A DNA stretch of 64,000 nt from assembly GCF_042663885.1 (NCBI RefSeq), contig NZ_JBHSXV010000001.1; one strand, given 5' to 3'. The notes under the pieces are model-generated. The model worked only from the letters and a program-made list of their open reading frames with translations, was not told the origin of the DNA and did no database searches. Origin of the DNA: Aquipuribacter hungaricus. Its GTDB lineage: Bacteria; Actinomycetota; Actinomycetes; Actinomycetales; JBBAYJ01. Position numbers and translations under genes: made by a program. Numbering within the stretch: position 1 is the first letter of the stretch; every line of letters starts with the position of its first letter. Below, one piece after another: positions 50,007 to 59,103 of the stretch.

Positions 50007-51526
50007 GGGGCCACCTCCTGCTTCGACTCGGTCTCGGCGCGCGTGATGGCCACGAGCTCCGCCTCCACCCGCTGCTGCCGGCGCTTGAGCACGACCCCGG
50101 CGACGAACAGCAGGACCAGGAGGACGTACACGGTGGCCGCGAACGGGCTGGTCACCAGCGCGGACGGGTCGCCCTGGCTGATGGTCAGCGTCCGGCGCAG
50201 CTGGGTCTCGGCGATCGGGCCGAGGATGAGGCCGACGACGGCCGGCCCGACAGGGAAGCCCTGGGTCCGCATCGCCCAGCCCAGCAGGCCGAGCAGGAAC
50301 AGCAGGACCAGGTCCGTCGTCGACGCCCCGACCGAGTAGCTGCCGAGCGCGGCGAAGGTGAGGATCCCCGCGTACAGGTACGGCCGCGGGATCTGCAGGA
50401 GCTTCACCCAGAGCCCCACCAGGGGCAGGTTGAGGACCAGGAGCAGGACGTTGCCGATGTAGAGGCTCGCGACGAGCGCCCACACCAGCGGGGCCTGGTT
50501 CTCGAACAGCAGCGGGCCGGGCTGGATGCCGTAGCTCTGGAACGCCGCGATGATGATCGCCGCGGTCGCCGAGGTGGGCAGGCCGAGGGTGAGCAGCGGC
50601 ACGAGGACCCCGGCAGCGGCGGCGTTGTTGGCCGCCTCCGGACCGGCGACGCCCTCGATCGCCCCGTGGCCGAACTCGTGCTTGCGCCTCGACAGCTTCC
50701 GCTCCAGCGAGTACGAGAGGAACGTCGAGACGTCCGCGCCGCCGGCCGGGATGGTGCCGATGGGGAAGCCGACCGCCGTCCCCCGCAGCCACGCGGGCCA
50801 CGAGCGGCGGAAGTCCTCACGGGTGAACCACCTCCCGCCCACCGGGACGAGCGGCACGGGGCCGCGGCGCATCCGGGCGGCGACGTGCAGCGCCTCGCCG
50901 ACCGCGAACACGCCGACCGCGACGACGACCACGTCGATCCCGTCGGCGAGCGACGGCAGGCCGAGCGTGAACCGCTGCTGCCCGGTGAGGGCGTCCGTGC
51001 CGACCAGGCCGAGGAACAGGCCGACGCCGAGGGACGTGATGCCGCGCGAGGCCGAGCTGCCGAGCAGCGCGGCGACGGTGAGGAACGCGACCACCATGAG
51101 CGCGACGTAGTCCGCCGACCCCAGCCTGAGGGCGAGGGTGGCGATGACCGGGGCGAGCAGGGTGAGCGCGAGCGTGGCCAGCGTGCCGGCGACGAACGAG
51201 CCGACGGCCGCGGTGGCCAGCGCCGCCGCGCCGCGGCCCGCCTTGGCCATCTGGTTGCCCTCGAGGGCGGTGATGATCGACGCGGACTCGCCGGGGGTGT
51301 TGAGCAGGATCGACGTGGTGGAGCCGCCGTACATGCCGCCGTAGTAGATGCCGGCGAACATGATGAACGCCGCGGTCGGCTCCAGGGAGAAGGTCAGCGG
51401 GAGCAGCAGGGCGACCGTCATGGCCGGCCCGATCCCCGGCAGGACGCCGACGGCGGTGCCGAGCACGACGCCGATGACCGCGTAGAGCAGGTACTGCGGC
51501 TGCAGCGCGGTGGCGAAGCCGTTCAT
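50003..51526 (-). CDS. tctA: Tripartite tricarboxylate transporter, large membrane subunit TctA
   Basis: 507 residues with about eleven to twelve helices. Family motifs are GVLPGIGPAMTVALLLPLTFSLEP, GIYYGGMYGGSTTSILLNTPGES and TIPAGGADVSTFLSYSLERKLSR. It forms the channel part of the TTT system that takes up citrate or related carboxylates with the TctC binding protein. The ATG at 51526 is 13 bases past the tctB stop. Confidence 0.92.
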   Translation of the reverse strand: MNGFATALQPQYLLYAVIGVVLGTAVGVLPGIGPAMTVALLLPLTFSLEPTAAFIMFAGIYYGGMYGGSTTSILLNTPGESASIITALEGNQMAKAGRGAAALATAAVGSFVAGTLATLALTLLAPVIATLALRLGSADYVALMVVAFLTVAALLGSSASRGITSLGVGLFLGLVGTDALTGQQRFTLGLPSLADGIDVVVVAVGVFAVGEALHVAARMRRGPVPLVPVGGRWFTREDFRRSWPAWLRGTAVGFPIGTIPAGGADVSTFLSYSLERKLSRRKHEFGHGAIEGVAGPEAANNAAAAGVLVPLLTLGLPTSATAAIIIAAFQSYGIQPGPLLFENQAPLVWALVASLYIGNVLLLVLNLPLVGLWVKLLQIPRPYLYAGILTFAALGSYSVGASTTDLVLLFLLGLLGWAMRTQGFPVGPAVVGLILGPIAETQLRRTLTISQGDPSALVTSPFAATVYVLLVLLFVAGVVLKRRQQRVEAELVAITRAETESKQEVAP

Positions 51527-51539
51527 GAGCAGGCCGACG

Positions 51540-52079
51540 TCACCCAAAGCCGGGCACCCCCTCCAGCGGACCCGCGGGCAGGAACAGCCCGAGGTACTGG
51601 GTGAACAGCACGTGCACGAGGACGGCGAGCACGGCACCGATGAGCGCCGCGCGCCACCAGGGCCGGGCGCCGAGCGCGAACGCCGTGCCGGTGAACAGGA
51701 CCGTCCCCGCGACCGGCCAGCCGGCCGGCTCGACGAGCACGACCAGCAGGACGAAGGCCAGCGTCATGCCGCCGACCGTGCGCCAGTCGACCGAGCGGTC
51801 GGCGTCGACGTCCTCGCCGGCCTCGACCTCGCCGCGGTGGCCGCGCAGCACGTCGACCACGACGGCCAGGCCGGCGAGCACGAGCACCGCGCCGACCGCG
51901 TAGGGGAACGCGCGCGGGCCGACCGAGCCCGCGGTCTGCGGGACGACGATCCGGGAGGCGTCGACCAGGGCGAAGGCACCGAGGCCGACGAAGCCCAGGG
52001 GGAGGAGCAGCTGGAGCCAGGGCACGCTCCGTCGCGTGGTGACGGCGTGGCCTGCCCCGGTCGCGGGGACGGTGCTCAC
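51540..52079 (-). CDS. tctB: Tripartite tricarboxylate transporter, small membrane subunit TctB
   Basis: 179 residues, four helices (LLLPLGFVGLGAFALVDA, FPYAVGAVLVLAGLAVVVDV, GMTLAFVLLVVLVEPAGWPVAG, AALIGAVLAVLVHVLFTQYLGLFLP). The ending FTQYLGLFLPAGPLEG is typical for TctB. The GTG overlaps the tctC stop by four bases. Confidence 0.88.
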   Translation of the reverse strand: MSTVPATGAGHAVTTRRSVPWLQLLLPLGFVGLGAFALVDASRIVVPQTAGSVGPRAFPYAVGAVLVLAGLAVVVDVLRGHRGEVEAGEDVDADRSVDWRTVGGMTLAFVLLVVLVEPAGWPVAGTVLFTGTAFALGARPWWRAALIGAVLAVLVHVLFTQYLGLFLPAGPLEGVPGFG

Positions 52080-53134
52080 CCGACGAGCCCGATGTCCTCG
52101 AGGACGCCGCGCACGCGGGTCTGCTCCTCGCCGAGGAACGTCTCGAACTCCTCCCCGGGCAGGTAGGTGTCCTCCCAGCCGCGGGTCTCCAGCTGCTCCT
52201 GCCACTGCTCGGAGGCGTGGACCTCCTCGACGAGGCCGAGCAGGCGCTCGCGGCCGGAGTCGCTGATCCCGGGAGGGGCGACGACGCCGCGCCAGTTGCT
52301 CAGCTCCACGTCGTAGCCCTCGTCGGTGAGGGTGGGCACGTCGGTGAGGCTGTCCACCGGCTCGGCGCCGGAGGTCGCGAGCGCGCGCAGCGCCCCGGCC
52401 TCGATCTGCTCGGAGTACTCGCCGACGCCGGAGATCCCGGCGGCGACCTGGCCGCCCAGCAGCGCCGCGAGGGACTCGCCGCCGCCGGAGTAGGGCACGT
52501 AGTTGAGGTTCTCGACCGGCACGTCGCCGGCCTGCAGCAGCAGCCCCGCGAGGATGTGGTCGGCGCCGCCGGCCGAGCCACCGGCGATGGCGACCTCCTG
52601 GCCGCGCTCCTCGACGTCGCTGACGAGGTCCTCGACGCTCTGGTAGTCGCTGTCGGCGGGGACGACGAGGACGAGGTCCTCGGCCGTGAGCCGGGCGATC
52701 GGGGTGGCGTCCTCCAGGGTCGCCTGCGACTGGTTGGTCTCGACCGCGCCGACCATCACCAGGCCCATGACCATGAGGAACTCCTCGCTGCGCTCGGTGG
52801 CCAGGTCGGCGAGGCCGACCGTCCCGCCCGCGCCGGGGACGTTGCTCACCTGGGTGGCGCCGGCGGCGCCGGAGCCCTCGACGGCCTCGGCGAAGGCGCG
52901 GGCGCTCTGGTCCCAGCCGCCGCCCGGGTCGGCCGGGGCCATGAGCTGGAGGCGGTCGATCGGCTCGGCGGCCTGGGCGGGGGCGTCGGAGCCCTCGGCG
53001 GGGGCGGCCTCGCCGCCGCTGCTGCTGCCGCCGCACGCGGCCGTCGCGACGACGACGCCGCCGAGGGCCAGCGCGAGCACCCGGCGGCGGGTCGCGCCCC
53101 GGGTGGTGGAGCGGGGAAGGGTGGTCGTGCGCAT
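52076..53134 (-). CDS. tctC: Tripartite tricarboxylate transporter, substrate-binding protein TctC
   Basis: 352 residues. Lipoprotein signal with basic start and lipobox VATAAC (Cys about 34). Mature domain: DRLQLMAPADPGGGWDQSARAFAEAVE, VSNVPGAGGTVGLADLA, GGSAGGADHILAGLLLQA, which are TctC/Bug signatures. It has a clear GAGGAGG ribosome site. It is divergent from a CitA/CitB-type kinase-regulator pair, which is expected to control this operon in response to its substrate. Confidence 0.9.
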   Translation of the reverse strand: MRTTTLPRSTTRGATRRRVLALALGGVVVATAACGGSSSGGEAAPAEGSDAPAQAAEPIDRLQLMAPADPGGGWDQSARAFAEAVEGSGAAGATQVSNVPGAGGTVGLADLATERSEEFLMVMGLVMVGAVETNQSQATLEDATPIARLTAEDLVLVVPADSDYQSVEDLVSDVEERGQEVAIAGGSAGGADHILAGLLLQAGDVPVENLNYVPYSGGGESLAALLGGQVAAGISGVGEYSEQIEAGALRALATSGAEPVDSLTDVPTLTDEGYDVELSNWRGVVAPPGISDSGRERLLGLVEEVHASEQWQEQLETRGWEDTYLPGEEFETFLGEEQTRVRGVLEDIGLVG

Positions 53135-53293
53135 GGGTCCTCCTCGTCGAGGGACGCCGGCACCGGCGTCGCGGACCGGACGCTATGGACACCTCGGCGG
53201 GGGGCGGAAGCATGCGGTCGTACTGGTGGTTCTGGTCGTTCTGGTCGCCCCGGGGAGCCCCTGACCTGCGGGTTCCTGCGGCACACTGGCGAC

Positions 53294-54913
53294 GTGGTCC
53301 GGACGATGTCGTTCAACCTGCAGCTCGTGCTGCTGCAGACGGGCATCGTGCTGCTCACCCTCGCCGTCGGCGGCCTGGTCGCCGTGCAGCTGCAGCAGCA
53401 GCAGATCCGCGACGGCTACCGCCAGCAGGTGCTCACCGTGGCGACGTCGACCGCGACCCTGCCCAGCGTCGTCGACGCCTACGACGACGAGGACCCGACC
53501 GCCACCCTGCAGCCGCTCGCCGAGCTCATCCGGCAGGCCTCCGACATGACGTTCGTCGTGCTCACCGACGCCGAGGGGATCCGCCTCACCCACCCGGACC
53601 CGTCCCGGATCGGCCAGGCCGCCTCCACGGACCCGAGCAGCACGCTGGCGGGGGAGGTGTTCGTCGGCACGGAGACCGGCACGCTGGGGGAGTCCCTGCG
53701 CGCCAAGGTCCCGGTCCGCGACGCGACGGGCCGGGTGATCGGCGCCGCGAGCGTGGGCATCCTCGAGGCCGAGCTCGACGCCGCCCTCCGCGAGGACGTG
53801 CCGGTCCTCGTGGTGTGGCTCGGCGGGGCGGCCGCGGTCGGCGTCGTGCTGTCCGTGCTCGTCGCCCGGATGGTCCGCCGGCGCACCCACGGCCTGGAGC
53901 CGCGCGAGATCGAGCAGCTGCTGCAGGCCCGCGAGGCCATCCTCCACGGCGTCCGCGAGGGGGTCGTCGCCGTGGACGCCGACCGCGTCGTCCTGGCCAA
54001 CGAGCAGTCGGTCCGCCTGCTCGGCCTGGACGCCGACCCCACGGGCGCCCGCGCGGCGGACGCGCTCGACCCGGCCGTGCTCACCCTGCTCGCGGCGGAC
54101 GAGCACGCCGTCGACGCGCTCGTGCTCGTCGGGGAGCGGCTGCTGCTGGCCAACCGCAGCGACGCCGTCGTCGGCGGGCGGCCGGTCGCCCGCGTGCTGT
54201 CCCTGCGCGACCGGACCGAGGTGTCGGAGGCGCTGCGGGAGCTCGACGGGCAGCGCAGCCTCACCGCGACGCTGCGGGCGCAGGCGCACGAGTTCGCCAA
54301 CTCCCTGCACGTGGTCCAGGGGCTCATCGACCTCGGCCGGCCCGAGGACGCCCGCGCGTTCATCGACCGGGTGGGCGGCGGCGGCGACCTGGTGCCCGGC
54401 GACGGCCTGTCCCGCCTGGGCGACAGCGCCGTGGCCGCGCTCCTGCTGGCCAAGGCGGCGACGGCGCGGGAGCGCGGCTCCCGGGTGCGCCTGGACCCCG
54501 CGAGCCGGGTCGACCGCGGCGACGACGACGTGCTCACCGCCGTCGGCAACCTCGTCGACAACGCGCTGGACGCCGGCGGGTCGGGGACCACGGTGGAGGT
54601 GCTCGTCGTCGTCGACGGCGCCGGGTCGGTCGTCCGGGTGGACGACGACGGGCCGGGCGTGGCGGCCGAGGACCGGGACCGGGTGTTCGAGGTCGGCGTG
54701 ACGACCAAGCCGGGCGGGGCGACCGGCCGGGGCATCGGCCTGGCGCTGGTCCGGCGGGCCGCCGGGCGCCGGGGCGGCTCCGCGGTGGTGGGCGTCTCCC
54801 CGGCGGGCGGCGCGCGGGTCGAGGTCCGCATGCCCCCGCGCGGCGCGGAGGTGCGGACAGGCGGAGCCGACGACCGCGCCGGCGTCCCCGGCGCCACGGT
54901 CACCGTGCCGTGA
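53294..54913 (+). CDS. CitA/DcuS-type sensor histidine kinase
   Basis: 539 residues. TM1 (LVLLQTGIVLLTLAVGGLVAV), periplasmic PAS-like sensor (~45-175; FVVLTDAEGIRLTHPDPSRIGQ, the citrate/dicarboxylate sensor signature), TM2 (~180-200), cytoplasmic PAS, phosphoacceptor His332 in AQAHEFANSLHVVQGL and HATPase_c (VGNLVDNALDA, GVTTKPGGATGRGIGLAL). The GTG at 53294 with CACACT six bases upstream is preferred; ATG 53306 is in frame. It is divergent from tctC, so it likely senses the tricarboxylate carried by TctABC. Confidence 0.9.
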   Translation: MVRTMSFNLQLVLLQTGIVLLTLAVGGLVAVQLQQQQIRDGYRQQVLTVATSTATLPSVVDAYDDEDPTATLQPLAELIRQASDMTFVVLTDAEGIRLTHPDPSRIGQAASTDPSSTLAGEVFVGTETGTLGESLRAKVPVRDATGRVIGAASVGILEAELDAALREDVPVLVVWLGGAAAVGVVLSVLVARMVRRRTHGLEPREIEQLLQAREAILHGVREGVVAVDADRVVLANEQSVRLLGLDADPTGARAADALDPAVLTLLAADEHAVDALVLVGERLLLANRSDAVVGGRPVARVLSLRDRTEVSEALRELDGQRSLTATLRAQAHEFANSLHVVQGLIDLGRPEDARAFIDRVGGGGDLVPGDGLSRLGDSAVAALLLAKAATARERGSRVRLDPASRVDRGDDDVLTAVGNLVDNALDAGGSGTTVEVLVVVDGAGSVVRVDDDGPGVAAEDRDRVFEVGVTTKPGGATGRGIGLALVRRAAGRRGGSAVVGVSPAGGARVEVRMPPRGAEVRTGGADDRAGVPGATVTVP

Positions 54914-55632
54914 CGCAGCACAGCGTCGGCCCCGCGGTCCCGGGCGGGATCCGGGTCCTCGTCGTCGACGACGACGAGGCGGTCGCGGCCGTCCACCGCG
55001 GCTACACCGACTCCGTGCCCGGCTTCCGCGTCGTCGGGGTCGTCCACCGCGGCGGCGACGTCCTGCCCGCCGTGCGCGACCTGCGCCCGGACCTCGTGCT
55101 GCTCGACGTCCACCTGCCCGACGTCTCCGGCACCGAGGTGCTGCGGCGGCTGCGCGCCGAGGGCCTCGACGTGGACGTCATGGCCGTGACCGCCGCCCGC
55201 GAGGTCGACACGGTCCGGGAGGCGATGGCGGGCGGGGTCGTGCACTACCTGGTCAAGCCGTTCGCGCTCGCCGCCTTCCGCGACCGGCTGCAGGGCTACG
55301 CGGAGCACCGGGCGCGGCTGCGGGGCGCGGCCTCGGTGGCCGACCAGGCCGACGTGGACCGGCTGCTGCGGGGCCGCCAGGGCGGCGTCCTCGCCGACGA
55401 CCTTCCCAAGGGGCTGTCGACCCGGACCCTGGCCGTGGTCGTGCAGGCCTTGCGGGACCAGGCCCCCGCGGACCTGTCCGCGGCCGAGGTGGCCGGGCGG
55501 TGCGGCATCGCGCGGGTGAGTGCGCGCCGCTACCTGGAGCACCTCGAGCACCAGGGTCGGGCGGTGGTGCGGCCGCGCTACGGCGGCGCCGGGCGGCCGG
55601 AGAACGGCTACCGCTGGACCGGGGGCGGCTGA
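54910..55632 (+). CDS. CitB/DcuR-type response regulator
   Basis: 240 residues. Receiver domain with VLVVDDDEAV, phosphoacceptor Asp66 in VLLDVHLPD and Lys in YLVKPF. The C-terminal DNA-binding domain (~170-235) reads LSTRTLAVVVQALRDQ...LSAAEVAGRCGIARVSARRYLEHL, the CitB/DcuR helix-turn-helix. The GTG overlaps the kinase stop. Activation of tctCBA-usp is the expected output. Confidence 0.92.
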   Translation: MTQHSVGPAVPGGIRVLVVDDDEAVAAVHRGYTDSVPGFRVVGVVHRGGDVLPAVRDLRPDLVLLDVHLPDVSGTEVLRRLRAEGLDVDVMAVTAAREVDTVREAMAGGVVHYLVKPFALAAFRDRLQGYAEHRARLRGAASVADQADVDRLLRGRQGGVLADDLPKGLSTRTLAVVVQALRDQAPADLSAAEVAGRCGIARVSARRYLEHLEHQGRAVVRPRYGGAGRPENGYRWTGGG

Positions 55633-55807
55633 GCCGGACGGGCTCCGCGGACGGTGCCGGTCACGGGCCGCGCAGGCCCCGGGCGGGCGGCGCGCCGGCG
55701 CTGGTCCGAGCGGGTGACGTGCCGCGGCTGCGGGCGGCCCGGGGCTCACCCGGCGTCGCGGCCCTGCCGAACCCTCCCCGGTGCGTCCCGTCGGAGGAAG
55801 GTCGTCC

Positions 55808-56641
55808 ATGCCGGTCCACAGCACGCCCGTGACGTCGACGGCTGCCGCCGTGCTCGCGCGCCACCACGTCACGGTGACCGGGTCGCAGACGCTGCCCACG
55901 CTCGTCCTGCTCCACGGCTACGGCTCGGACCAGGAGATGTGGGGTCCCGTCCTGCACCACCTGGGCGGCCGGTACCGGGTGGTCCGCTACGACCTGGCCG
56001 GCTGCGGCCGGGCCGACGCCGCCTACGACCGCAGCCGCCACGGCACGCTGGACGGGCACGCGCGGGACCTGCTCGACGTGTGCGACGCCCTGGGCCTGGA
56101 GGGCGTCACCCTGGTCGGCCACAGCGTGAGCGCGATGGTCGTCGCCCTGGCCGCCGCGGCCCGCCCGTCGGTCGCCTCCGGCGTCGTGCTCGTCGCGCCC
56201 TCCGCGCGCTACCTGGACGACGAGGCCACCGGCTACACCGGGGGGTTCTCCGTCGAGGACGTCGACGAGCTGCTCGCCTCGCTGCGCCACAACTACCTGG
56301 CCTGGTCCGCCTCCATGGCGCCGATGGTCATGGGCAACCCGGAGCGCCCCGAGCTCGGGGAGAAGCTCACGGCGTCGTTCAGCCGGAGCGACCCCGGCGT
56401 CGCCGCCCACTTCGCGCGGGTGCTGTTCACGTGCGACCACCGCGACGTGCTGCCCGTCCTCGGCGTCCCCGCCCTCACCCTGCAGTGCCGCCACGACGCC
56501 CTCGCCCCGCCGTCGGCCGTCCGGTACGTCCACGACGCCATCCCCGGCAGCACGCTGCTGCGGATGCAGGCCAGCGGCCACTGCCCCCACGTCAGCGCGC
56601 CCGAGGAGACGGCCCGGGCCCTCGTCGACTTCGTCGGCTGA
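55808..56641 (+). CDS. rsbQ: RsbQ-like alpha/beta hydrolase
   Basis: 277 residues. Oxyanion region LVLLHGYGSDQEMW, nucleophile Ser in VGHSVSAM (identical to the RsbQ motif), acid Asp in CRHDALAPP and His in ASGHCPHVSAP complete the triad. In Bacillus, RsbQ supplies a small hydrophobic signal to the PAS domain of the RsbP phosphatase. Here the gene downstream, one base after its stop, encodes PAS-GGDEF-EAL instead, so the signal would act on cyclic-di-GMP turnover. AGGAAGG precedes the ATG. Confidence 0.85.
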   Translation: MPVHSTPVTSTAAAVLARHHVTVTGSQTLPTLVLLHGYGSDQEMWGPVLHHLGGRYRVVRYDLAGCGRADAAYDRSRHGTLDGHARDLLDVCDALGLEGVTLVGHSVSAMVVALAAAARPSVASGVVLVAPSARYLDDEATGYTGGFSVEDVDELLASLRHNYLAWSASMAPMVMGNPERPELGEKLTASFSRSDPGVAAHFARVLFTCDHRDVLPVLGVPALTLQCRHDALAPPSAVRYVHDAIPGSTLLRMQASGHCPHVSAPEETARALVDFVG

Positions 56642-56642
56642 C

Positions 56643-58463
56643 GTGACGACCCCTCCGACCGGCGCGACCTCCTCGGCCGACGCGGCCGACGGCTACGAGG
56701 CGCTGTTCCTCGACGCCCCGTGCGGCTACCTCACCACCGACGACGACGGCTGCATCACGCGGGTCAACGACACGTTCCTCGCCTGGACCGGCCACACCCG
56801 GGAGGGCCTGGTGGGGTCGTCGTTCGGGCGGCTGCTGCCCGTCGGGGACCGCCTGCTGATGGCGACCCACGCCATGCCGCGGCTGGTGACCGACGGGCAC
56901 CTCGCCGAGCTCATGGTCGAGGTCGTCGCGGCCGACCGCTCGCGCCGCCCGGCCCTGCTCAGCGCCTCGCGCCGCCCGCCGTCCCCGGGCAGGGAGGCCG
57001 AGCTGCGCGTCGTCGTGCTCAGCGCGCACGAGCGCCGCGCCTACGAGGGTCGCGTGGTGGCGACCCTGCAGCAGGCCGAGACCGCCGAGCAGCGCCGGGC
57101 CGAGGCCGAGCACGAGGTCCGCCAGCTCGAGACCCACGACCAGCTCACCGGGCTGCTCAACCGCGACCACCTGCGCGAGCGCCTCGACGCCCTCGTCACG
57201 GCCTCTCCCGGCGGCGCCCCGGTCGTCGCGCTGCTCGTCGACCTGGACCACTTCAGCTCCGTCAACGACAGCCTCGGGCACGCCGCGGGCGACCAGCTGC
57301 TCGTCGAGGTGTCCCGCCGGCTGCGCTCGGTGGTGCGCTCCGGCGCCGTGCTCGCCCGGCTCGGTGCCGACGAGTTCCTCGTCGCCGACACGCTCGCACC
57401 GGTCGCGGACAGCGGGCCCCCGGCGCTCGCCCTGGCCGCCCGCGTCGCCCGAGCCCTGGAGGACCCGTTGCTGGTCGACGACGTCGAGGTCGTGGTCTCG
57501 GCGAGCATCGGCGTCTGCGCCGGGCGGCCGGGGGACGTCGACGGTGCGGGGCTGCTGCGCGGCGCCGACCTGGCCCGGCACCGGGTCAAGGCGCGCGGCC
57601 GGGACGGCATCGCCCTGCACGTGCCCGAGGAGCAGGTCGTCGCCGTGGACCACCTGCGCCTGCTCGGCGAGCTGCGCCGCGGCATCCAGGAGGGCCAGCT
57701 GCGGCTGCACTACCAGCCGCTGGTGCACCTGGACGGGCGCGCGTCGACGGCCGTGGAGGCGCTGGTCCGCTGGCAGCACCCGGAGCGCGGCCTGCTGCCG
57801 CCCGGGGTGTTCATCGAGGCGGCCGAGCGCTCGGGCCTGGTGCACGCGCTGGGCCGGTGGGTCCTGGACGCCGCGCTCGCGCAGGTCGCGGTCTGGGACC
57901 GGACCGAGGGCCTCGGCCGGGTGCAGGTGTCGGTCAACCTGTCGACCCGCCAGCTCACCGACCCGTCCCTGCCGGCCGACGTCGGCACCGCGCTGCGCCG
58001 CCACGGGGTGGACCCCGGCCAGCTCGTCCTCGAGGTGACCGAGACGGCGCTCATGGTCGACCCCGACGCCGCCCGGACGACGCTGCTCGCCCTGCGGGAG
58101 CTCGGCGTCGGGATCGCCGTCGACGACTTCGGCACCGGCTACGCGAGCCTCACGTACCTCCAGCAGTTCCCCGTCGACGAGCTGAAGATCGACCGGTCGT
58201 TCGTGGCGGGGCTCGGGCGCAGCGACGCCGACGACGCCATCGTCGCCTCGTGCGTGCAGCTGGCCCACGGCCTCGGCCTCAGCGCGGTCGCGGAGGGCGT
58301 CGAGGGCGCCGGGCAGCTGGAGGCGCTGCGGCGGCTGGGCTGCGACTACGTCCAGGGCTACCACCTCGGCCGGCCGATGCCGCCGGAGGACCTCGTCGCG
58401 TGGGTGGCGGACCGCGCCGGGCTGCTGCAGCGCCTCGGGGCGTCCCCCGCCCCCGCGCCCTAG
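56643..58463 (+). CDS. PAS-GGDEF-EAL protein (cyclic-di-GMP metabolism)
   Basis: 606 residues. PAS (~15-135; ALFLDAPCGYLTTDDDGCITRVNDTFLAWTG), coiled coil (~138-165), GGDEF (~165-325; LTGLLNRDHLRERLDAL) with active-site motif LGADEF, where the second Gly of GGDEF is Ala, and EAL (~345-590) with VEALVRWQ, VNLSTRQL, ETALM, DDFGTGYASL and AEGVE. The EAL site looks complete, so phosphodiesterase activity is likely; cyclase activity is uncertain. Its stop overlaps by four bases that of the convergent tetR gene. Confidence 0.9.
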   Translation: MTTPPTGATSSADAADGYEALFLDAPCGYLTTDDDGCITRVNDTFLAWTGHTREGLVGSSFGRLLPVGDRLLMATHAMPRLVTDGHLAELMVEVVAADRSRRPALLSASRRPPSPGREAELRVVVLSAHERRAYEGRVVATLQQAETAEQRRAEAEHEVRQLETHDQLTGLLNRDHLRERLDALVTASPGGAPVVALLVDLDHFSSVNDSLGHAAGDQLLVEVSRRLRSVVRSGAVLARLGADEFLVADTLAPVADSGPPALALAARVARALEDPLLVDDVEVVVSASIGVCAGRPGDVDGAGLLRGADLARHRVKARGRDGIALHVPEEQVVAVDHLRLLGELRRGIQEGQLRLHYQPLVHLDGRASTAVEALVRWQHPERGLLPPGVFIEAAERSGLVHALGRWVLDAALAQVAVWDRTEGLGRVQVSVNLSTRQLTDPSLPADVGTALRRHGVDPGQLVLEVTETALMVDPDAARTTLLALRELGVGIAVDDFGTGYASLTYLQQFPVDELKIDRSFVAGLGRSDADDAIVASCVQLAHGLGLSAVAEGVEGAGQLEALRRLGCDYVQGYHLGRPMPPEDLVAWVADRAGLLQRLGASPAPAP

Positions 58464-59056
58464 CTCCTGGCGGGGCGGTCCCCGGCGGGCGGGACGAGGG
58501 AGCGCTGGACCATGCCCCTGAGCACGGCCCGGCGGCGCTCGTGCTCGGCCTCCCCGTCGGCGGCGGTCGCGGTCAGCGTGGCGCTCACCGGCGACCAGGT
58601 GCCGGCGAGGGCGACGAGCAGCGCGTACACCTCGTCCGGCCGGATGCCGTCGACGATGCGGCCCTCGGCCTGGGCCTTCGCGAGGGCCGCGTGCTTGTCG
58701 TCGGCGATGCCCGGATAGGCGGCCAGGAGCGGTCCTGTCGGCACCCGCTCCAGGCGGTACCAGCTGGCGAGCCGGACCAGCTCGGGGTCGGTGAGGTAGG
58801 AGTCGTAGAGCGCGACGACGTACCCGGGCAGGTCGTACGCCGTGAACGGCACCACGTCGACGATGCGGTGCAGGTGGACGCCGAGGACCGCGTCGAAGAG
58901 GCCGTCCTTGGAGCCGTACCAGCCGTACATCTGCGCCTTGTTGACGCCGGCGGCCGCGGCCACCCGGTCCACCCGGGCGCCGGCGATGCCGTACGCCGCG
59001 AACTCCACCGTCGCCGCGTCCAGCAGCCGTGCCCTGCTCCGGTCCCCGTCCTTCAC
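58460..59056 (-). CDS. TetR family transcriptional regulator
   Basis: 198 residues. N-terminal helix-turn-helix (RARLLDAATVEFAAYGIAGARVDRVAAAAGVNKAQMYGWYGSKDGLFDAVL) and a helical ligand domain (TetR_C, PTGPLLAAYPGIADDKHAAL). TAGGGT six bases before GTG 59056 gives a leaderless mRNA. It is divergent from an SDR gene with a shared operator, so it probably represses both. Confidence 0.9.
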   Translation of the reverse strand: MKDGDRSRARLLDAATVEFAAYGIAGARVDRVAAAAGVNKAQMYGWYGSKDGLFDAVLGVHLHRIVDVVPFTAYDLPGYVVALYDSYLTDPELVRLASWYRLERVPTGPLLAAYPGIADDKHAALAKAQAEGRIVDGIRPDEVYALLVALAGTWSPVSATLTATAADGEAEHERRRAVLRGMVQRSLVPPAGDRPARS

Positions 59057-59070
59057 GGCCCCACCCTATG

Positions 59071-59092
59071 AGCAACCAACCAGTTAGTTGCT
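59071..59092. promoter_or_regulatory. Shared TetR operator between divergent leaderless genes
   Basis: Arms AGCAACCAAC (59071-59080) and GTTAGTTGCT (59083-59092), nine of ten complementary, spacer CA. The SDR -10 (TATGGT, 59092-59097) touches its right end and the tetR -10 (TAGGGT on the minus strand, plus bases 59063-59068) lies just beyond its left end. Confidence 0.65.
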
Positions 59093-59103
59093 ATGGTGGC
59101 CGC

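Noticed and set aside
53205..53255. GGTTCTGGTCGTTCTGG-type short repeats between tctC and the kinase gene
   Set aside because: Only a few imperfect copies with no symmetry; too weak to call a regulatory repeat.
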